Source of the DNA: Planoprotostelium fungivorum
Taxonomy: Eukaryota; Evosea; Variosea; Cavosteliida; Cavosteliaceae
Length of the DNA stretch: 34,537 nucleotides
Direction of reading: 5' to 3'
NCBI GenBank assembly: GCA_003024175.1
Contig: MDYQ01000264.1
Coordinates: 1-34,537 of the forward strand
Below the pieces are notes generated by a model, which was given only the letters and a program-made list of their open reading frames with translations, did not search any database and was not told where the DNA came from. Positions 9,576-18,495 of this stretch are shown here, one piece after another. Within the stretch, counting starts at the first letter, position 1; every line of letters starts with the position of its first letter. The position numbers and the translations under genes are program-made.

Positions 9576-10766
9576 ATGGGTGCAGAAGTCGGCGAGCATG
9601 TGATTTATAACCTTATATTGGGGTTCTATGGCTTCTTGGCTCTCATCACGGTGGTACAGCTACTGCGCATATTGTGGAACGTGAAGGATCTTCAGTGGAC
9701 GACGCAGAAACTATTCCTATTCCTTACCTTCCTCACTTGTTCCAGTGAGTATTCTACATCTTAATTCATCGATCGTGGATTCTGATGTCGACACAGTGCG
9801 CATCGCCTTCTTCATTCTGGTGGCCCAAAGAGACACCAACTTATTTATGGTTAATCCAGCCCGAACCCCCATCATATCCGTATTAGACACGTTACCGGTC
9901 TTACTATTCTTCACCACGTACACCCTCCTCATCCTCTTCTGGTGACTCATTCCGTGCCGATCGAGCGTGTCGTACTGATGATTGCGAAGGGCAGAGATCA
10001 TTTCTGTGGCCCGATCTCAACCACAAGCGGAGAGAACCAAGAGTCGTTGGATATTTGGAATCGTAAATCTTTGTGAGTTTCGTTCATCTACATGTTGGAT
10101 GGTCGTACTGATCGAACGACCCATCTAATCACATCTGTCCAATGTTCATGAGACAATCTAACTTCCTCCAGTGGCTTATCTAGGCGTCGCTGCATTATAC
10201 ATCACCTTGGTCACGATCAGCCGATCCCATCACACGATCGACATCATCATCAATGTCTTCATCGCCCTCATCGTCATCGCCGCCGCTTTCGGTTTCCTCT
10301 ACTACGGAGGAACTCTCTTCTTCATCCTAAAAGAGTTTCCCGTCAATTCACCAGAGAGAAGCAGCAAGTTGAAAGAGGTACGTCCCCTTACTTTCTTCAT
10401 CGCGTGCTCGTTCTAATGTCGACAGGTGGGTTATATCACAGCCGTATCGTCCGTCTTCTTTGGAATCCGTGCGGTCCTGCAGATGATCGGTGCCGCAAGC
10501 AAATCGATTGATCTGTCCTTGGCTTTCGTCTTCGTGTATTATTTTCTCGCAGAGGTATTTCATGTCTTATCCACTCGCATGACTAACCGTGATAGATTGT
10601 TCCGTCGATTTTGATTCTATTTATATTACGGAGGGTGAGCATCATGATGATCGTCTCTCACCTTCACTCTCATCTGCACCGTAAGTCATCTGTTAAACAC
10701 GTGCAGATACCACGAGGGCAAGTGAGGCTGGAGAGACAGCCACTCATCAACGAAGAGAAAGTTTGA
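9576..10766 (+). CDS. TOM1/THH1/TOM3-type seven-helix membrane protein
   Basis: Seven exons (9576-9744, 9797-9941, 9990-10072, 10172-10377, 10426-10554, 10596-10634, 10707-10766) give 276 aa. The product is almost all hydrophobic helices. Family marks are WTTQKLFLFLTFLTCSM, the LPVLLFFTTYTLLILFWAE block, and the C-terminal YYFLAEIVPSILILFILRR. In plants, TOM1-type proteins sit in the vacuolar membrane and are host factors of tobamovirus replication; related GPCR-like proteins exist in protists. Role here is unknown. One exon is only 39 bp, and one intron (10073-10171) is 99 bp, about twice the local norm. Splice junctions are all phase-consistent. Confidence 0.87.
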
Positions 10767-11351
10767 GGTCCTTAGACCCTGTAGAATAATAAAGAAGAGT
10801 GACGACTGCTGGTTGCTTCCTGTGTGGAAGACGGAACCGTGATTAGAGCATTGTAGATTCTCTCAGAGTCCGACAAGGGAATGATATCACTATTACGCAT
10901 CATTCATTCTTCTCTTCTATCTATAATTAGCCGTTGGACCAAATCAAATATAAGGCCATCAAGGATGAAATGGTCAAAGGCTGCGACAACTTGTTCCGTT
11001 GACTGCCGTTTGAGTTGTGTCACTGATGAACTCTTTGACGTGAACCATGTTAATAATGTACATAGAACAAAATTCATTAATCCACAATTCTATGGCTATG
11101 CATTTTCCGATGGAGCAGCAGTTCTTGTGGTGATCTCCTTCCTTTTTGCATTGAATTACCAAGGTTGATCTTTCTAGAGTACAGCCAGCAATATATAACA
11201 TATCTCAGAAAGGACCTCTGCAGACAAGCTGAAAGAAAGTTGGGTTGAGACGGAGTCAGGACGAAAGAAACTTCTTGATGATACATGCCAAAAATACAGA
11301 AAAATATCCAAAAATCGAGCTACGCTATATGATTTTCTTTTATTTCTCTTT
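10767..11351. other. Convergent intergenic region, 585 bp, no gene recognised
   Basis: Lies between the 3' ends of the TOM1-like and GST genes. More AT-rich than its surroundings. An AATAAA-like signal follows the TOM1-like stop near 10790. Short ORFs on both strands (up to 95 codons) show no motif, no coding-like composition and no splice-consistent extension. Confidence 0.5.
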
Positions 11352-12220
11352 CTACCTTCCGTTCTGGTTTCCGTTGATCTGCTGGGGTCTTCGGCTGGAC
11401 TGGAGGTACTTCTTAATGTTCTCAACGTTGGCAACACGTTCATAGTAAGACTTCAGAACTGGGAAGGGTTCCAAAAAGTTCTTGTCCAACTCGACGTGGA
11501 GGTCTAAGATGTCCCTGTGTCGTTCAGAATCTCTCATCTGGCAGGTGTAACTCACCACAACTCGAGATCACCAGAGGTGAGTCTTCCCTTGATGAGGAAA
11601 GTGTTTCCCTGATCTTCGGAGGCCTTCAAAAAGTTTTGCATGAGGTTGGCGTGATGAGCTGCCTTCTCCTTCAGATAAGCGGGCTTCTCTCCTTGCTATC
11701 ACAGATCAGTCTGAAATGTGGGTAGAGATCAGTGATCACACACGTAATCAGCGGATCTGTAGACGAGTTGAGCGTAGCCAGTTCTCCAGTCATCACACTG
11801 GAAGACGGCAGCATCGATTCTGTATTGCTCTTCCTCATCGTTTCCAGCCAGACCTAATCATCGTGAGCGTTCCTCTTTCTCAGATACCTCACCGTGTTTC
11901 TTTGCCAGGTAGTTGACAATGGCGTGTGATTGGGCGTAGGTCTGTCCTCTCTTCAGAAATGACAAAGAAATGATGTTCTGCGATCTGATCACACCTTTCC
12001 TCCCATCGTCAAGGTAGGGAGCTGACCAAAGGGAAGCTTTCCTTCTTCCGCCAACTTGGGCTTCAGAGAGGGCCAGTCAGAGGGGGCAGCATCTTCATAC
12101 TCGACTCCGGCGGCTTCGAGGATGAGGCGAACGTTCTCTGTGGGAGATCAGATGGGTTGTGACAACGGATCTACCTGCTCTGCCACGGATAGGGAAGTAA
12201 AGTAAGGTGGGCTTGCTCAT
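11352..12220 (-). CDS. Glutathione S-transferase, sigma-like
   Basis: The enzyme conjugates glutathione to electrophiles; sigma members can also isomerise prostaglandin H2. The minus-strand gene starts at 12220 and ends with TAG at 11352-11354, split by about five short introns. The N-terminal thioredoxin fold begins MSKPTLLYFPIRGRAENVR, with the catalytic Tyr in LLYF and the Arg/Glu pair of sigma-type enzymes. The glutathione-binding LPTL and Q-S pair (TYAQSHAIVNYLA) follow. The helical half includes FLIKGRLTSGDLELWDILD, where the N-capping box/hydrophobic staple sits. Length is close to 200 aa, as normal. The second intron acceptor can be read as AAG or as CAG a few bases further; the latter restores the canonical GGKTYAQS. 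Confidence 0.93.
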
Positions 12221-12432
12221 GTTTAGTGATTTGTAAATATGGTGTCAGACAAATGATTAGTTGGACTACAAAGGTGGGGAAACTGGTGACGTGGGATATT
12301 GTTTATTTTGTCGTTACCAGCACGAATAACATCAATAGGAGAGGCCTTGCATGTGTTTAGAGCCACGACCTTACTCATCCTTTGTATTCTCAGATCAAGT
12401 CTCCCGTTGATTTTATTCTCGCACGGTCACAC

Positions 12433-13999
12433 TTACAGATAGCCGTCGTGTTTTCTCATTGCCTTGTTATACTCTTGAAGCTCTTTGGAGAATTGCTTCG
12501 TCTTCAGTCCATACCATTGATTGTTTCGATGTAAGCTTGACATCATTCGATGCTGATGTTGTAGATCATGCAACTGCTGTTCGTTGTATTCCTTCATCGC
12601 TTCGATCTCCTGTTCGTGCTTCTTCTGCATCAATTCCCTCTCCTTCTCTTCTTCAGTTCTACACCTCCATCTTAGAATGTCTTCACCTTTCTTCTCAACT
12701 CCGTCAGAAATCCTTCGAAGGATTCGATCATGACGCTCCTGTCCCCAGGCAACCGCACTGGAACATTCTGAAGCCGAGGGTGAGAAAAGTCATCTGAGTC
12801 TTGATGTGCAGAGTGATGGAGGGGGTGGCGATCGAAATCCATCGACCTGAGACTCGTTTAGATGGGTGCTAGATCCCGTGGAGAGATGGATGATCACCTG
12901 GAGAGCCTCTCCGTTGGCGGTGATGTCTGGCCGGGCACGCGGGGAAAAGTGTCCGCGTAATACATAAAGTCCTCTTGGATGGTCTCTGCTGGGTAAGGCA
13001 AGCGGGGCACGGTGCTCTCTCCTATGGGAGAAGTCTGTGAGAAACGAGCGGACGTCAGAGATGGTCCTTCGAGAGGTGATCTTAGGGATGCAGTTGGGGA
13101 ACTATGTGCCTTCAGTGAATGATCATCGTCTAATCTGACTCACCGATCGACTTCATGAAGATGATGGTGGTTTGAGGTCTGGTGATGATCGACGTGGTGG
13201 CGATGACGATGATTCGATGTGATGTGACGATCGTGAGACCGTTCGTGCTTCGACCGCGATTCCCTCGTTTCACCGTAACTCTCGAATCCCATCTTGCTGC
13301 GAAATTCGGGTGGGAGGGCGTGGTGCTGTAGAATGCCCTTCGGTTGTGTTGGTGGTCTCTCCGAGTCTACCAACTCTGCTTGACGATGAGACCGAGAGCT
13401 GCCTTGATGATCGTGATGTGGCGAGTGGTGGTGAGATGTAGCGTGGAGGGAATCGCGGTATCGAAGATGTGATTCCGCGTGACCATCAGAACTGAAAGCT
13501 ATCAGGTAGACGAAAGATGTGTCTCCACCTGTAGGAGTGGCGATTGGGCAGATGGGGAGACAAGGTTCTCTCTGGTCGTGTAGCTTCGTCTCGATCACCG
13601 TCGAGAAGGTATTTGTGCCTGATTTCGGTGGCCAATAGATGGATCAAACGCCCCACTTCCCCACTGTCGATCTCATCAGGTGATGATTCATGCGACGCGA
13701 CTCTCACTGCGCTTCAGACGTTATGTTCTCTTGTTTCTTTAGAAATTCTATGACAATGTCCCTATCTTCTTTAGAGATCTCCCGTGATACACCGTCAGTC
13801 GAATGTATCGCCCGCGTGAGACTAACTTGGTGAGATTCATCCTTCTGTTTGCCGTTCCTCTTCGTATGAGTTCCTGTGGGTGATCTGTGACCCTCTCGAT
13901 GCCTTAATGCAGTCAGATGCAGATCGACGTTCCATCGTCTCACGGTAAATTGAGCTTCGAGCTCTCTAAATTCAGCTCTGCGCTCCCGTGCATGCTCAT
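12433..13999 (-). CDS. Unrecognised His-rich protein with C-terminal coiled coil
   Basis: No family recognised. Starting at an ATG at 13999 (uncertain) and ending with TAA at 12433-12435, about seven exons can be joined in frame. From N to C the product has a basic Ser/Lys stretch (SPTGTHTKRNGKQKDESHQ), a short helix (VGRLIHLLATEIRHKYLLD), a region very rich in His, Arg, Asp and Ser (such as SHHHSPHHDHQ and NHRHRHHVDHH), a Pro/Ser region (PRLPYPAETIQEDFMYY), then a coiled coil of about 80 residues (ELMQKKHEQEIEAMKEYNEQ to the end KHDGYL). Upstream of the coil is MIESFEGFLTELRRK. His tracts could bind metal or act as a low-complexity domain. Several junctions, notably around 13490-13570 and 12660-12700, are ambiguous. 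Confidence 0.6.
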
Positions 14000-14087
14000 G
14001 TTTCAGCCTCGACCGCCCGTTAGACAACGACCATCTACAAATAGAAACCTTGAACGACGATTTTATTCGAGATTTCCTACGAGAAAT

Positions 14088-15426
14088 CTACAGACCAGAC
14101 AACTTGTGCGCCAATTTCTCTCGCACGTTGCACATAAAGTCACCGTCCATGTCTTCTACTTCACTCATCATCACCTAGTTCCATCAGCTCCTCTTCTGAT
14201 CTCATCATCATCTCACCTCTACGGGGGACATCTCGTGGGGGCGACCTCTGGACAAGAACTGTGCCAGCTGCTTCGGTGTCTTTCCCATCTCAACTCCCGT
14301 CTGCAAGATCATCGTAGACAAGATCATGGTCATCAGACACTCCTCTCTGACGTCAAACTCCTGCGAGATATCTCTGGCAAACTGGTGGACGTCGAAGGAA
14401 GATATCTTAGAGGCTAAGTGTGGGGTGAAGGTTGTGGAGGCCTGTGGGTAGTACATCCAATCGAACCAAGCGGCACCAAACTTTTCGGGTAAGGAGAAAC
14501 CGTGGTCAATGGGAGTCAGGGTCAGGCCTTCTTCTCTGTTGTACAAAATATTTCCATCATGACGATCGGTGTTGTAGATCATCATGTCCAGTGCGGCGAC
14601 ACGGTGGACCTACGTCGGTCAACTCGAGGATGGAGAGGAATGAAATAAAATAGAATAAAAGGGGAACGAATATCACCTCTTCAGTAGGGAAGGAGCGTGG
14701 GCCGATGTCTGAAGCGCAACCTTGTGATTGGACGAAATACTGGAGGCTACCCGTCTTTGTCTTTGGTTTTCCTTGTTCGTCGACAAAGTTGGGGTGGGCG
14801 ATGTTGACTAGCAGGGTGGGAGGCACACGGAAGATGTTGTCCATGCGTTGATCCAAGCGGTAGGCGATGACCTCTCTGATGGCGGCCTCTCCCTGGCGGA
14901 TGCCTCTGTCCACGTCCCTCGCATGTTCTTTGGGGTTGTTGGGGCTGTCTCCCTCTTCATCGGTGGGCTTGAAGACGGCCTTCACGTCTCCACTTGCGTC
15001 TCTGAGGAAGTATGTGCCATTGGTTCCTGTACTGTATGAGCGAAGTCAGTTCGGGTCCGTCTCACCTTCGGCACAGAGCTCGGGTGGATAATTCTTGAGC
15101 CCTTCCATGAGCTCAGAGAGGAATGACTCGTGCTCTGCATCTCTCTCTGAGATGATTCGGATGAAGTGTGTGGGCTCCTCTGGAAGGAGAGGAGTGGTGA
15201 GGTTCTCTTTGGAGTCAACCTTGCTGGTGGGCTGCGCGATCTGTCGGATGATTCCAGCACATACTTGCAGGAAGAAGATGGGGTCTGTATATACCAAGTT
15301 GCTGGTAGAGGTTCCAGTGGAGGTACCACTGTGATTGCGGACGGTGAAAAGAAGAGCTATGGCGATTGCACCGAAGGGAACTACATCCCCGAGGGTGCCG
15401 GAGCTGAATATGAGGTCCAATTCCAT
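14088..15426 (-). CDS. Phosphatidylinositol 3-/4-kinase domain protein, PI4K-gamma-like
   Basis: Four exons (15426-15066, 15026-14677, 14609-14217, 14174-14088) give 396 aa. The domain matches plant-type PI4K-gamma: VKAVFKPTDEEG (lysine contact), RQGEAAIREVIAYRLD, VPPTLLV, GSLQYFVQS, FPTEEVHRVAALDMMI, then NTDRHDGNILY (catalytic Asp/Asn), LTPIDHGFSLP (metal-binding Asp) and the WMYYPQAS that follows. Plant members are often protein rather than lipid kinases, so lipid activity is unproven. The N-terminus has a hydrophobic stretch (VVPFGAIAIALLFTV) that could anchor it in a membrane, and no ubiquitin-like domains are visible. An AATAAA signal lies just downstream of the stop. The 67-bp intron at 14610-14676 is A/G-rich on the plus strand. 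Confidence 0.9.
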
Positions 15427-16081
15427 TGGCGATTAACTTTTGGTGGCGTTATAACACGTTTCTTGTATAGTAGTTGGATGGCGTGTGGCTGGTAGGCGTT
15501 GATGGCGATGTTGTTGTCTATACAAGGTTCATGAAAATGCAAATGAGCTCTCCTCGAGAAGGAGCATAGGATTAGAGCCGGCCGCTGGTTGTTGAATGTA
15601 TGAAGTTGATCTGGAGGCAGGTGTGATCGTTCAATCAGTCAATTACACAGATTATTCTCCGTGATAGGCGGCCGCGATGCTTCTCAAACTCGCGGTGTGT
15701 TGTCTCTGGTGTTTCCCTTCTTCTGTTCGAAAGTTCATTTAGCTTATTTCTCCTGAATGTGCGGATGCGAGTGCGAATTTTACAGTGCATATGGAAATGT
15801 CGCGGAGGAATCCCGAGAATGGAAACTAAAGTGACACGCACCCGAAATTCTCGTTCACTGAAGTTGTTTTCGTGACACGAAGGCGAGCTCTTCTGCACCG
15901 AGATGTTGTCTTTGTCTCCTTGCGTTGAGATCACGAGGAGAGAAGGAGGTGAGATGTCTAACTCGATGCATGTAGGTTCTTGTGCCCAGCACAAGGTGCG
16001 TCACATTCCCCGATGCGTAAATGGTTTGCAGTGAATATCCACGAAAATACATCACAGCAACGAACAAATCTTTACGTATGG
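15427..16081. other. Divergent intergenic region, 655 bp
   Basis: Upstream of both the PI4K-like gene (-) and the tentative small gene (+). Contains two NotI-like GCGGCCGC/GGCCGGCC GC-rich spots near 15580 and 15670. A 119-codon minus ORF (15994-15635) has no recognisable features. No RNA gene was identified. Confidence 0.45.
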
Positions 16082-16420
16082 ATGGACAGCGAGAAGGTGA
16101 AGAACATCATGGTGTCCATCTTTACTTTGAGCAGGTGATCACACCGACAGATGAGAAGAAGGACCCCACCAGAGAAGAGTCCACGTCATCTGCACTCTCA
16201 TCCACCATGCTCAACCCTCCGATCTGATAGCGAGTCAGACTTCTTCACGATCGAAATAGACGCACACGCACCTCGTGGCCGACAGACGTCACGCCCAATA
16301 ACTTCGCCCGCCCTGCCACGAGGCCGTGAGAACAAGTTCTATCCATATCTATCTCCATCTATATCTATATCTACATATCTACATCTACATCCATCTATAT
16401 CTATATCCATATCGATGTAA
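16082..16420 (+). CDS. Tentative small gene, function unknown
   Basis: An ATG at 16082 opens MDSEKVKNIMVSIFTLS. A GTGATC donor at 16135 and an AAGAG acceptor at 16179 (45-bp intron) join it in frame to SPRHLHSHPPCSTLRSDSES, DFFTIEIDAHAPRGRQ and a Pro/Arg stretch, ending in Ser/Ile/Tyr repeats coded by the ATCTAT-type repeat and stopping at TAA 16418-16420. This gives about 97 aa. Support is only the splice-consistent frame; no homology is recognised. Its stop lies 4 bp from the stop of the convergent deubiquitinase gene. It may instead be untranslated. Confidence 0.35.
16338..16415. repeat. ATCTAT/ATCTAC hexamer-type microsatellite
   Basis: About 78 bp of imperfect repeats of TATCTA, CATCTA and CATCTATAT units. 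It lies immediately downstream of, or codes the tail of, the tentative small gene, and abuts the 3' end of the deubiquitinase gene. Confidence 0.85.
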
Positions 16421-16424
16421 TTCT

Positions 16425-18246
16425 TCACACCTTCTCTGTTTTATCACTCCCTCCGTTCGTCTCCATTGGGCCCTCCCTCCCCTGCCCTTCACTCTCATCA
16501 AACTGTTCATAGAAGAGGAGGTACCCGCACTCTGATCTCCTCGCGTACGTCAGCATCTCGTTCGTGGCTCCGTAGCAGATCTGCTCTCGTCAGTCTGGGT
16601 CACAATTGGGACCGACCTTGAGATCGTTTTCGGACATGAGACGTAAGTTCTCGTCGTCAAAGAGGATCCATCGATCGTAACTCTTTGAGATGGACACATA
16701 ATGTCCGTGATTTGGTCCCGTTCCAATGTGGCACACGACCGATTTGAGATGGTACATTCGATCTGCATCAGGTGCCTCTGGCATCTATGCATCGTAAGAA
16801 AGAGTAAGAGAGAATGAAGACAGTGAAGAGGAAACAATGAGTGAGAGAATAAAGTGAAAGAGTAATAAGATATAGTATGAGAGTAGTGTGAGAGTAATAG
16901 AATAGAGTATGAGAGTAAGAGAAGTGAGAGAGGGAGTATCACCGTGTTTTCCAAACGGAGTTGTAGAGGGAAAGTGACACGATATCCCAGCTTCTTGAAC
17001 TTCTGAGCCTGTTCGATGTATTTGAATCGCTTGAGGTGGAGTACGAGGATCTGCGGTAATCTTTTGATCTTGATGCTCTTCTCCGCCTCTTGCTTGCTGT
17101 GACACGTATCACAGAAGAATTTATCTTCCCCTCTCAGTGTCTCTGGTCATACTGTCACTCTCCATACATGTATCCATATGTACATGTGTGTGTACGTAGA
17201 TCACAGTTTACATCCTCTAATTGAAATCGTGCAGTTGAAATCACGCAGTATAAACACTCGGCGATAGACGTGATATTCTAAAGATGTCTCACCCATCTGA
17301 CTGAAATTCCTGAGACAAGCAGAGAGGGAAGTGTTCTGCTCGATGTCTACGGATAAATCGAGGAAGGCCTCGTCACGATAGGTCACACTATCGCACGTCA
17401 TGCACTTTGTCTCGTTTGTCAGAACTCCTGCTCTCGTTCACATTCCATTCAGATGATACACAATAGTCATCTCCTCACCTTCGAAGATGGAGTGGATGAA
17501 TGTGTTTCCCCCCGGTTCTTTCTTCGGTTCTTCCTTCTCTACACCCTCTGCGTGTCTTCAGTCTCCACCTCTTCTTCTCCTCTCACCTTGTTTTCGTTTG
17601 TGCTTCTCCTCCTTCTCTAGAATCTCTGCGATGTGATTCAATAAATAGTTGAGGAACTCGTGTGCATCTTGTTGTTGGTAGCCTCTAAAGATCTCTGATG
17701 GGAGTGAGTCATCTTCATGTTTGAGACACGTGGATGGATTCCACACGTACCATTCTCTTTTCGAAGTCGATTGATGAACCTCTTCGGCCCAATGACGCCG
17801 GTCCGTTTTCTGTCCATCCTCTCAGTCACGATTTCAGTGTTGATCTGATGTCTTAGAGAAGAGGGGAGCTGCATCTCACCTTGATGTGTGAATGGAATTG
17901 AAGAATTCGGAAGTGCATGTAAGGAGAGTATCTTCTCGATTTCGATCTGCGGTGATGTGTCATTCACAAGAAATTGTTGTGAAGCGGTCGATTGGGGACA
18001 TTCATACATGGATAATCGACTCACTCTTGACTTCACGTTCATAGTACTCTATGATTTTACTTCGAAACGGTAAGAGATAATATAGACATTGTAAGACTGA
18101 ATTTGTGTAACAAGTGTTACCATACTACACAGGGTCAACATGATCCTTCAAAGAGATGAACTCACGTTCTCCCAACCAAAATAGTGTTCTCCTGGTGGAA
18201 AATCTTCACCAAGATCCTTCTCTATCTTACTCCCCTGTAGACCCAT
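16425..18246 (-). CDS. USP46: Ubiquitin-specific protease of the USP12/USP46 family
   Basis: Deubiquitinase that, in animals, works with WDR48/WDR20. Ten exons fit: 18246-18166, 18124-18025, 17946-17880, 17809-17751, 17694-17587, 17547-17479, 17427-17293, 17142-16943, 16784-16617 and 16580-16425, giving 380 aa, close to USP12/46. The catalytic Cys box is [20 protein letters not shown], the [13 protein letters not shown] motif follows at about residue 110, zinc-binding pairs are CMTC and CDTC, and the catalytic His/Asp region is [12 protein letters not shown] plus [11 protein letters not shown]. The C-terminal [11 protein letters not shown] is conserved, followed by a short acidic, Gly-rich extension. 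Two introns (16785-16942 and 17143-17292) are about 150 bp, three times the norm. All phases agree, so the gene model is among the most reliable here. Confidence 0.94.
16795..16935. repeat. Purine-rich AGAGTAATAGAAT-type simple repeat in USP intron
   Basis: Inside intron 16785-16942 the plus strand is an A/G/T simple sequence built of AGAGTA, GAATAGAG and TGAGAG pieces. It resembles the AATAG repeat in the LIM-gene intron at about 19.1 kb. Confidence 0.75.
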
Positions 18247-18495
18247 GCCGCTTGGCGGCACAGAAAAAAGGAAACTGAATCAGGTAGAGATCAGGGGATA
18301 CGTTTGCTCTCTCTTGTATCTTCTAAATTCAGAAAGAAGAGCACTTGATGTTCTACGTTGCAATGAAGGTCTTATCAATTTGTAGATGAACATTATCTTT
18401 ATAAAGATCGAACTTTGGCTGATTTTTCGCATCATTCGTAACGGTCGCACAACACACAGAGCACAACGATCAAGTGAACGGAATTAGACAGTAAG
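18247..18495. promoter_or_regulatory. Divergent promoter region, USP46-like / LIM genes
   Basis: 249 bp between the divergent start codons. Contains an A/T-rich stretch (ATTATCTTTATAAAGATC near 18390) with a TATAAA-like box on the plus strand. Assigned by position. Confidence 0.45.

Noticed and set aside
10881-11286. ORFs of 69-95 codons on both strands between TOM1-like and GST genes
   Set aside because: AT-rich, no motif, no consistent splice partners; treated as 3' flanks.
15635-15994. 119-codon minus ORF upstream of PI4K
   Set aside because: No motif, ordinary length by chance, and it lies in a divergent intergenic region.
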